From Candidatus Uabimicrobium amorphum (lineage in GTDB: Bacteria > Planctomycetota > Uabimicrobiia > Uabimicrobiales > Uabimicrobiaceae), in assembly GCF_009002475.1 (NCBI RefSeq), contig NZ_AP019860.1, forward strand, positions 3,534,001-3,598,000: a stretch of DNA of 64,000 nt. The letters are read 5' to 3'. A program made the position numbers and the translations under genes. Positions 26,166 through 34,022 of the stretch are shown here, in pieces. Positions within the stretch are counted from its first letter, which is position 1. Each line of letters starts with the position of its first letter. The notes under the pieces are model-generated. The model was given only the letters and a program-made list of their open reading frames with translations, made no database searches and had not been told where the DNA came from.

Positions 26166-27302
26166 ATGAAAATAAAAACAAAAAAAATATTGCCATTTGT
26201 CATTGTCACCCCGCTACTATTAATCGTAGCGGAAGCGCTGTTGTATCTTCATGCAATTGTAAACTTTTCTGGTAATATGGTGCATCTCTCCAATCATAAA
26301 TCAACAAGAAATGTCGGCAATACTTTTTATGGAATATCGGACGTTTCCAACTATACAATAAATCATTTGGGACTACGTGGAAAAAGCCCTAGCAACAAAG
26401 ATTTTTTTGCCATTAGTTTTGGCAACAGTACAACCGAATGCCTTTTATTGGATGACAAAGAAACTTGGTCGCAATTGACCATGGACGTTATCAATACCCA
26501 ACAACAACAACAACCATTTACCCTAAATATCTCCGCAAAAAGTGGCTTGCGTCCTTATCACAATGTCATGCACCTTAATAGTTTATTGGACAAAGGTATT
26601 TCTTTCAAACTGGCCATATTTTTACCGTGTTTTATCGCCGGTTTAGATAGAGGCTATCGCGAATTAACCGAGGAAGACAAATCAAAAGCTTTTGCCAATA
26701 GTGTGGTTTTCCCAAAGACTTTTCCCCCAAGACTTCGCGAAACTTTACTATACCAAGCTTGGAAAGATTTAGGCAAACGAATTATAACCGACATCAAAAG
26801 TGAGTTTGGCATTACACAAAAAACACGCAGTTGGAAATCAATTTACGAACAAAGAATGCGATACCAAAAAGCAAAAAAATCAAATCAATTAAGTGATTTT
26901 CATCAACAAGTTTTATCGCTGTATATCAAAGAATTCCGAGAAACGACCATCGAATTTATAAAGATTTGTCAGCAAAACAACATCCAGGTAATTTTATTAA
27001 GTCAGCCCGTCATGTATAAAGAAAATCTGGAAGAAAAATACATTGATCGCTATATTCTCAGGAGTAAAAAAGCGGTGTTTGTCCCCACCCCACGTTTATA
27101 TCATGAAATTGCAGGGGCTTTTGCGCGAGAAATCGAAAAAATTGCCACACAAAAACAAGTACACTATATTAATTTATACGCTCAACTATCCAGTGAATTT
27201 GAGTGCTACTATGACCAATACCACTTTAATGAGTATGGAGCCAAAAGAATTGCAGAAATTATCAGCAATTATATCTTGAACAATAACATCATCACAAAGT
27301 AA
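26166..27302 (+). CDS. SGNH/AlgX-like acyltransferase partner protein
   Basis: A 378-residue protein with an N-terminal membrane anchor (about 8-30). FGNSTTEC near residue 80 is the block I equivalent of GDSX with the nucleophile Ser. Near the C-terminus, DQYHFNEYGAKRIAE supplies the D-X-X-H pair with Asp and His. The chain is thus a complete SGNH catalytic triad in outline. It sits 9 bases after the MBOAT gene, the usual arrangement in which MBOAT exports the acyl group and the SGNH protein transfers it outside. The SGNH proteins at 1 and 51659 are related in layout but lack an adjacent MBOAT gene in the window. Confidence 0.85.
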   Translation: MKIKTKKILPFVIVTPLLLIVAEALLYLHAIVNFSGNMVHLSNHKSTRNVGNTFYGISDVSNYTINHLGLRGKSPSNKDFFAISFGNSTTECLLLDDKETWSQLTMDVINTQQQQQPFTLNISAKSGLRPYHNVMHLNSLLDKGISFKLAIFLPCFIAGLDRGYRELTEEDKSKAFANSVVFPKTFPPRLRETLLYQAWKDLGKRIITDIKSEFGITQKTRSWKSIYEQRMRYQKAKKSNQLSDFHQQVLSLYIKEFRETTIEFIKICQQNNIQVILLSQPVMYKENLEEKYIDRYILRSKKAVFVPTPRLYHEIAGAFAREIEKIATQKQVHYINLYAQLSSEFECYYDQYHFNEYGAKRIAEIISNYILNNNIITK

Positions 27303-27370
27303 TGTTTTATAATTCCAGAGAACTGAGTAAAAGAGAAAACATTTTTTAGCGAAAATCGCACAGTTACATT

Positions 27371-29302
27371 ATGCAAAAACAACAACTTATCGACAACCGC
27401 TATGAAATCAACCAACTTCTTGAGCAAAGCGACACAACAAAAATATACAGTGCTTATGACATAAAACTTCAGCGCCTTGTCACACTCAAAATTCTCGCGC
27501 AAAATAACCTTTCGGCAAAAGAAGCCCAGGCAATTGCTCAACTAAAACACCACAACATCGTTACAGTATTTGACTATGGCTCTAACTACATTGTCATGGA
27601 GCATATTGCAGGGCAAAACCTAAGAAAATACTGCAAAGAGCAGCCAAATTTATCCATAAAATGGATAGCAAATACCATTCAACAAATTGCAGATGCGCTT
27701 TACCATGCGCATCGCGAAAGTATTATTCATCGCGATCTCAAACCAACAAACATCATTGTTCACAGCGGCATACCAAAAATAACTGATTTTGGCCAAGCAA
27801 AGTACCTAGATGAAACAACAAGTAGTGAGATCATTCGCGACGTACTACCGTACATGGCTCCTGAACAACTGCAACAAAACCCACAAGTAGACCAACGTAC
27901 AGATATATATGCCATTGGTATCATCCTGTATGAACTTCTCACAAAACGCAATCCTTTTGCGGATGTAACGCTTACAAACGTACAACGCATCGAGAAAGAA
28001 ATTCCACCGCGACCACGTAGTATCAACAAGTCAATACCACATTTTCTTGAAAAAATATGCATGAAGTGTCTGGCGAAAAACAAAAAACGCCGCTACCAGA
28101 GTGCAAGAACTTTGGCACGAGATTTAGACAAATTTGTCCATCGCAAGACGCATATATCCAACTACGTTCCGTGGATACTATTTTTGTGCCTTTTGGGATT
28201 CAACATGCACAGTGACAAAAAACGGATCTTCTCACAACCAACAGCCAAAAAAATTTGTCCCACAAACACTGTCGCGCAACGCCTGAATCGTTACCCCATC
28301 GTACAAAAACGCGATGAGAATTTTCCTATAGAAGAACGCGTAAATCTTCCCAGCGTCATTCATGTCAAATTTTTACTCAACTATGCTTTGTCTCAACGGC
28401 AAGCAGATAAACGCCAACAAACAATAGTCAAAGTCATTGCTATCGCCAAAAAAGCCATAGATTCCTCATCGCAAACAGAGGATATCGAGTTCTTACATTT
28501 TTTGTGTCACTTAGCAACTCGAATATCTCCCCTTTTTGCAAAAAAAGACTCATTAGCGACGTTTAAATCTCCACAACGCGAAATCGAATATTATAGCAAC
28601 GCCGTACTCCAACTTCGTCACGTCAAAGCAAATCCCCAAAAGCTACGACAAATTCTGAAAATGGTGAATCAAGGAATCCGAGTCTGTCGCTCTTTTGTTT
28701 TCTTATACGAAATCAAGGCAAAAATTCTTCACATTATGTCACGACATGACGAAGCTCTAAAATGCTACAAAAAAGCGCTACACTATGAACCACATAACCC
28801 TTTCATACTCTGTGCTAGGACAGAATATTTTTATGCCACCAATAACTTTAAAGCTGCGCAAAAAGACATTAAAACTTCGTTGGATTACAACGTTACCATA
28901 CCCCAAACATGGTATTTACATACTCGTTTACTAAAACAGCAACAGCTGTATACCGAAGCCATCGGCAGTATAACGCGCGCTTTAGAACTGGGTTATTCTC
29001 CTCACAAGTGTTACTATCAAAGACAAAGTCTATATCGCAAACAACAACAATACCACAAAGCCCTCGCGGATTGTAACGCTCTTTTATCGTTAGAAAAAAA
29101 ACCGAGCTATTACAATGCTCGCGCAGAAATATACGCACAATTAAACCAAACCCAAAACGCAATAAAAGATTTACAAACATCACATAACCTATCCCCAGAC
29201 GACAAAAAAATCATTTTGCGCATTGCCAATCTGTACAAAAAATTAGGTGATTTGCCTAAAGTCAAAAAATGGTTGTTGAAGTATACATCCTCGGAAAAGT
29301 AG
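27371..29302 (+). CDS. Ser/Thr protein kinase with TPR repeats, glycine loop degenerate
   Basis: A 643-residue protein. The kinase domain (about 10-255) keeps Lys40 (VTLK), HRDLKPTN (Asp122), DFG (139-141) and YMAPEQ. The N-lobe glycine loop, however, reads LLEQSDTTKIY and lacks all its glycines. A short hydrophobic segment at about 263-279 may be a membrane anchor. From about residue 440 to the end are TPR units (EALKCYKKALHYEPHNPFI, then EAIGSITRALELG). It is 68 bases downstream of the SGNH gene in the same direction, so it may be transcribed with the acyltransferase pair. No strong ribosome site is visible. Activity is uncertain because of the loop. Confidence 0.9.
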   Translation: MQKQQLIDNRYEINQLLEQSDTTKIYSAYDIKLQRLVTLKILAQNNLSAKEAQAIAQLKHHNIVTVFDYGSNYIVMEHIAGQNLRKYCKEQPNLSIKWIANTIQQIADALYHAHRESIIHRDLKPTNIIVHSGIPKITDFGQAKYLDETTSSEIIRDVLPYMAPEQLQQNPQVDQRTDIYAIGIILYELLTKRNPFADVTLTNVQRIEKEIPPRPRSINKSIPHFLEKICMKCLAKNKKRRYQSARTLARDLDKFVHRKTHISNYVPWILFLCLLGFNMHSDKKRIFSQPTAKKICPTNTVAQRLNRYPIVQKRDENFPIEERVNLPSVIHVKFLLNYALSQRQADKRQQTIVKVIAIAKKAIDSSSQTEDIEFLHFLCHLATRISPLFAKKDSLATFKSPQREIEYYSNAVLQLRHVKANPQKLRQILKMVNQGIRVCRSFVFLYEIKAKILHIMSRHDEALKCYKKALHYEPHNPFILCARTEYFYATNNFKAAQKDIKTSLDYNVTIPQTWYLHTRLLKQQQLYTEAIGSITRALELGYSPHKCYYQRQSLYRKQQQYHKALADCNALLSLEKKPSYYNARAEIYAQLNQTQNAIKDLQTSHNLSPDDKKIILRIANLYKKLGDLPKVKKWLLKYTSSEK

Positions 29303-29789
29303 TAAAAACGCTTTGCGATGTGTCATTGCTTATTTTTCATCCCAGTTCTCACGCCCAATACTACTGACGTATCATTAAATGAATCCGTTATATTTTTATC
29401 TGTACTGAATGATGACAGGTCCTAGAGTTACGACATTCTTCCATAAAAAAATTATAAAAAATGTTTTTTTTATTCCATACTAGCAATCATATTTGATATA
29501 TATATATATGTTTAACATATTAAATATTCTGCAAGTGTTAAACTCAGAATATAAAGACCTTTACATCCTTTACTTTTGCACAAATAACTCAATGTTTCTT
29601 CAGAAACAATTACAGATTTTTTCTTGGTAGTAGTGCAATCTATCACAAATTGAGCGTATCCAATCTCAATAAAAAACTCATAAAATAAATCACATAAGTA
29701 CATTTATATTTCAATATTTCTATATAAGTAATTTTGTCAATAGATATAGCACTTCAATAAGTTAAACAACTTAGGTTTAGGAAATATTT
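29303..29789. other. Intergenic region, no supported gene
   Basis: This AT-rich stretch contains an AT dinucleotide run near 29499-29510 and an open frame on the minus strand at 29512-29703 (63 codons) without a ribosome site or family resemblance. It must include the promoter of the porin gene; a T-rich segment at about 29700-29760 could hold it but I see no convincing -35/-10 pair. Confidence 0.6.
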
Positions 29790-29792
29790 TTG

Positions 29793-31022
29793 ATGATACG
29801 CCCGGTGAATATTTGGACAATTATAGGACTCCTGTTGGTTGTGCCTTTTAGTATGGCACAAGAAAACCAACACACTAGTTACGATCCAGTCGTTGGTTTT
29901 GCAGACGATTATATTTTTTGGAACGAAGGACTACGCTTTGGAGTTCGCGACAAAATCTCATTTGGTTTTGGTGGACGCTTTGTTTACGATGCTTTCTCTA
30001 AAGATATCGACCGCGATCTTGTCGATCAAGATGTCGAAAACTTTGATGGTCAGCGTGCGATGCGTGTCAATTTGACCGGGAAATTTAAGGATATTTTTCG
30101 TTTTAAAGCGGAAATTGACTTCGCGGATACCAAAGGTTTCCAGGATTTTGAGTTCAAGAGCAACTACCTGTTTTTCCGCGATCCCATATATAAAATATTT
30201 CAGTTTCAAATAGGCTATATTCGAGAACCTTTTGGACTGGAAGAATTGACTAGTGCACGCTTCACTACATTTATGGAAAGAGCTCTAGAGGCATTTAATC
30301 CGGGACGAAACCTGGGATTTATCGCCTCTATTCATTATGACAGAGTGCTGTTTTCGATAGGCTTATTTAATGATCAATCGGGAGACAACCCACCGTCGCT
30401 TTCGGATGATAGTGAAACGATCACAGCGCGTCTTTGTGGATTAGTGTACCGTAATAGTAAAACAGACTTTTGGCACCTTGGCGCTGCATATAGCTATCGT
30501 AGGCCTCGCGACAATATTGTAGAATTCGATGCGCGACCAGATGCAAAATTTGGATTGGATTTTATTGATATTGGAGACATTGAAAACGTCGATGCCGTGC
30601 AGCTTATTGGCTTAGAAAGCTCTTGGGTAAAAAATAATTTTTCGATACAGGCAGAGTTTATGTCAGCATATGTCAGGCACAATGAAAATGATCATTTTTG
30701 GGGTGCCTACGTATACTGCAGTTATTTTGTAACAGGCGAATCACGCAGATATAAATCTTACAGTGGAAAATTCGGTGAAATTTTTCCCATCAATCCTCTG
30801 GGAAAATCATGGGACTCCTTCGGAGCTGTAGAGCTTACAGCGCGTTGTTCCCACATAAGTCTCGACAGTGGTGAATTTAACGAAACCATGAGCAATGTAA
30901 CTCTTGGTCTCAACTGGTACTTAACCACATATTTGCGTATAACTACCAACTATATCTTTTCTTATATAAACAACAGTGAACCCAATCACATAATGGGTGT
31001 TCGCTTTCAAATTTATTGGTAA
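29793..31022 (+). CDS. Phosphate-selective porin O/P-like outer membrane protein
   Basis: A 409-residue outer membrane beta-barrel. The ATG at 29793 was chosen over the TTG directly upstream; AGGAAA lies about 11 bases before it. A signal peptide (ending SMAQ) is followed by alternating beta-strand sequence, the FGFGGRF and FRFKAEIDF strands, and GYIREPFGLEELTSA, the segment typical of OprP/OprO-like porins. The protein ends in an aromatic-rich strand (FQIYW), as required for barrel insertion. Members pass anions such as phosphate; the substrate here is not proven. It is monocistronic, ended by a strong hairpin at 31028. Confidence 0.88.
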   Translation: MIRPVNIWTIIGLLLVVPFSMAQENQHTSYDPVVGFADDYIFWNEGLRFGVRDKISFGFGGRFVYDAFSKDIDRDLVDQDVENFDGQRAMRVNLTGKFKDIFRFKAEIDFADTKGFQDFEFKSNYLFFRDPIYKIFQFQIGYIREPFGLEELTSARFTTFMERALEAFNPGRNLGFIASIHYDRVLFSIGLFNDQSGDNPPSLSDDSETITARLCGLVYRNSKTDFWHLGAAYSYRRPRDNIVEFDARPDAKFGLDFIDIGDIENVDAVQLIGLESSWVKNNFSIQAEFMSAYVRHNENDHFWGAYVYCSYFVTGESRRYKSYSGKFGEIFPINPLGKSWDSFGAVELTARCSHISLDSGEFNETMSNVTLGLNWYLTTYLRITTNYIFSYINNSEPNHIMGVRFQIYW

Positions 31023-31027
31023 ACATC

Positions 31028-31074
31028 CTACGAGTGTTTAGCTTTTTGTTAATCAGAAAGCTAAACACTCGTAG
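31028..31074 (+). terminator. Long hairpin after porin gene
   Basis: A perfect 18-base stem (31028-31045 with 31057-31074) and 11-base loop, starting 6 bases after the stop codon. There is no long T tract after it; the strength of the stem still makes a terminator the simplest reading. Confidence 0.75.
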
Positions 31075-31186
31075 TGTTACCACAAATCATCTCACACAAC
31101 AATTTACATAAAATTTCATGCAGTCACTGATGTATTTTGCTATAATTTGTCAAAAGTATTGCTGACATTTCACATTGGATTTCGCT

Positions 31187-31407
31187 ATGCAAAATAATCA
31201 CAAACAAAAAAGTCAACGCAAAGAACTTGTACAACAACAACTTCGGAGCAAGTTCTCAAACGTTTTCACCAATTGCGCAGTTCGGAAAACAATCATCAAG
31301 CGGTACGCGCCTTTGCTTCCCTCATCCTTGCGATTCGCCATGATTTAGGATTTTCGAATCAAACTGTAGGTGAGCGAGAGATAATGGCCTCTTTGTTCCC
31401 GACGTAG
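31187..31407 (+). pseudogene. Frameshifted small gene remnant upstream of tandem kinases
   Basis: The ATG at 31187 opens a frame beginning MQNNHKQKSQRKELVQQQ. Coding-like sequence then moves to another frame at about 31231-31246 and runs EQVLKRFHQLRSSENNHQ, then AVRAFASLILAIRHD, to a TAG at 31405-31407. No start exists for the second frame alone. The first residues resemble the N-terminus of the kinase at 34023 (MQNQHNQNKK), and the bases around both ATGs are alike, so this may be the old start region of the kinase at 31444 split off by an insertion. A programmed frameshift cannot be excluded. The remaining bases of the 31023-31443 gap hold only the porin hairpin. Confidence 0.5.
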
Positions 31408-31443
31408 AAAAGTTAATGCAAAAATAAAAAGGTGGAGCAAAAA

Positions 31444-33906
31444 ATGCATGATCCTAATTTATTTGACGCGCAATATGAATCACCAACATTCACTTTTGGC
31501 ACAAAATTCGGTCGCCACATTATCCACGAAGAGTTGGGTAGAGGTGGTATGGGTGTTGTACACAAGGCCTTTGATACCCGCTCACAGCAATTTGTCGCTT
31601 TAAAAGTAGTTCAGAAAGCACAGGAAACGAAAAGATTTCGTTTAGAATCCGCGGCGATGGCTCAATTAAATCACCCTGGAATTACTAAACTCTATGAGTT
31701 TAGCGAAACACCTCGGCCTCATTTTACCATGGAGTACATCGAGGGTTGCACCCTTGCCGACTTGATCAAACAAAGAAATATCAAATCTCTATTTTTAGTA
31801 GATGTGATTATCGAAGTATGCAATGCCCTGGCTCACGCCCACCAACACAACATCATACATCGCGATATAAAACCGTCCAATATCATGATTACCAAAGAAG
31901 GGCGCACCAAAATTATGGACTTTGGATTGGTGAAGCTAGAAAACCATGGAGGCCTTTCGAGCACAGGTGAAATTATTGGAACTGTTCACTACATGGCCCC
32001 AGAACAAGTCAACGGTGAAGCAACTTTTAAAAGCGACATATATTCTGTTGGCGCTACCATGTATGAGGCTTTGACATATCGCCATGTTTACGATGGTGAA
32101 AATTTTCAAAATATATTGTTCAATGTTATGCACGAAGACCTTATTTTACCAAGACAACTAAACGAAAGAATTTCACCTGCCTTAGAAGCTATCTGTTTAA
32201 AATGTTTGGAAAAACGTCCAGAAAAACGCTATGATAATTTCAAACAATTGGCGCGTGAATTAAAAAATTTCAAAAACAATAGACCTATTATTGCCAAACC
32301 CACGAAAAACTGGAACAACGCTAAAATCTTTATGCGAAAACATCGCTCTATGTGTACAGTTATTTTGGCGTTAGTTATTGCAATAGGCGCAACATTTTCG
32401 ACAACTAAATGGGCACTAAGTACCACAACTTACACGGATAAAGAATACACACAACAAGGAAATATATATAAAGACTCTGGTCAATATCAAAAAGCACTAT
32501 CGTTTTACAACCAAGCTCTTTTACAAAATCCCGACTACGCAACCGCTTACACGCAAAGAGCCTTGGTGTATATTGATCTAAAGCAGTATAATCAGGCTCT
32601 TCGTGATCTAGATAGAGCAAGTACTCTTGAGCCACAACAACCAATCAACTATCAATACCGCGGTTATATCCAAGCAAAGCTAGGGCAATACAAAAGCGCT
32701 TTAGACAATTACATGCGCGCAACGATCATCAAACCCAAATATGATATATACATGAGATGCGCTGCGATATATCAAACGCTACAACAATACCAAAATGCGA
32801 TAGAAAATTTAAACCGCGCCATTGATTTAGATACAACTAGAGTACAAGCATATGGAGCCCGGGGTAGTATTTATCTTATACAGCAAAATTATGAAAAGGC
32901 TTTACAAGACTTCCATCAAGTCATTTTATTTAATCCTCAAGACAAAATTGCGTACAACAATCGTGCAAGTATTTACATGCAACTACAACAGTACGAACAA
33001 GCTCTCCAAGACTTTAACATGGCGGTATCCATCACTCCCAACGATATGAAAGTGTATTATAACCGTGGCGTTGCGTATCAAAAAATTCATCAATATGCCA
33101 AATCTATTGACGACTTCGACACAGTGATACAGCTGCGGCCTAGTTACGTAGAAGCATACGTACGTAAAGCATGGTCACTTTTTGAATTAGACCAACACAA
33201 TCAGGCCCTCACCAACATAAACCGAGCGATCGCCATGGAACCACAATGGCAATATTACGTCGACCGTAGTTATTTTTACAACCATTTGGGAAGATATAAA
33301 GAAGCATTGCGCGACACAAACTCTGCCATAAATATTTCTCCACAAAATTTCTTGTTATATTTACAACGAGGATACCACTATGCTTCCTTACAGCAGCATC
33401 AAGCTGCGATTAAAGACTACAACACGGCTATTGCGTTGAACAAAAACAGTATGAAATCATACTACTACAGAGGACTTAGTTATCACAGCCTGAAAAAATA
33501 TCAACTAGCCTTAGAAGATCTAAGTACCGCCATTTCACTGTCACCAAATACTCATGACATATACTATGACAGAGCGCAGATATACGTTTATTTAAAAGAG
33601 CATTACAAGGCCCTGAGTGATTTCAATATATTTATCACAAACAACCCAAATCAACACGAAGCTCTTGCGAGAAGAGGTATGGTCTATTCGCGTTTACAAG
33701 AACCACAAAAAGCCCTCAATGATTTGCAGCGAGCGATAGCCCTCAAACCAAATGCAAATAATTATCTGCGCAGAGGACAAGTTTTCTTTGTTTTTCGTCA
33801 ATACAAACGCGCGATCAAAGATTGGCAAAAAGCCGTATCTTTAGGACACAAAAACTCCGCAGCGATACAAATAAAAATAAATGAGTTAAAACAAAAAATA
33901 AAATAA
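31444..33906 (+). CDS. Transmembrane Ser/Thr kinase with C-terminal TPR array (tandem copy 1)
   Basis: An 820-residue protein. The ATG at 31444 was chosen over the in-frame GTG at 31432 because GGTGGAG lies 6-7 bases upstream. The kinase domain has a full set of motifs: GRGGMG (32-37), Lys54, HRDIKPSN with Asp141, DFG (159-161), YMAPEQ. A transmembrane helix lies at about 303-325. Residues 335-810 are a long run of TPR units, roughly a dozen (YQKALSFYNQALLQNPDYA and similar). The TPR part is predicted to be on the far side of the membrane. It is strikingly similar to the next gene along its whole length, so the two arose by tandem duplication. Confidence 0.93.
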   Translation: MHDPNLFDAQYESPTFTFGTKFGRHIIHEELGRGGMGVVHKAFDTRSQQFVALKVVQKAQETKRFRLESAAMAQLNHPGITKLYEFSETPRPHFTMEYIEGCTLADLIKQRNIKSLFLVDVIIEVCNALAHAHQHNIIHRDIKPSNIMITKEGRTKIMDFGLVKLENHGGLSSTGEIIGTVHYMAPEQVNGEATFKSDIYSVGATMYEALTYRHVYDGENFQNILFNVMHEDLILPRQLNERISPALEAICLKCLEKRPEKRYDNFKQLARELKNFKNNRPIIAKPTKNWNNAKIFMRKHRSMCTVILALVIAIGATFSTTKWALSTTTYTDKEYTQQGNIYKDSGQYQKALSFYNQALLQNPDYATAYTQRALVYIDLKQYNQALRDLDRASTLEPQQPINYQYRGYIQAKLGQYKSALDNYMRATIIKPKYDIYMRCAAIYQTLQQYQNAIENLNRAIDLDTTRVQAYGARGSIYLIQQNYEKALQDFHQVILFNPQDKIAYNNRASIYMQLQQYEQALQDFNMAVSITPNDMKVYYNRGVAYQKIHQYAKSIDDFDTVIQLRPSYVEAYVRKAWSLFELDQHNQALTNINRAIAMEPQWQYYVDRSYFYNHLGRYKEALRDTNSAINISPQNFLLYLQRGYHYASLQQHQAAIKDYNTAIALNKNSMKSYYYRGLSYHSLKKYQLALEDLSTAISLSPNTHDIYYDRAQIYVYLKEHYKALSDFNIFITNNPNQHEALARRGMVYSRLQEPQKALNDLQRAIALKPNANNYLRRGQVFFVFRQYKRAIKDWQKAVSLGHKNSAAIQIKINELKQKIK

Positions 33907-34022
33907 ATTGATCTTTAACTTGCGTCCTTAAAAAGGTGTACAAACATCAACAATTTAGACAAAATTTATACCGCAGTTCTTATTAAAGAAACGACTGGTC
34001 TTACTTTATCGTAGGTTTCACT

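Noticed and set aside
29512-29703. 63-codon minus-strand frame in the AT-rich gap
   Set aside because: No ribosome site, no recognisable domain, and the composition fits random AT-rich sequence.
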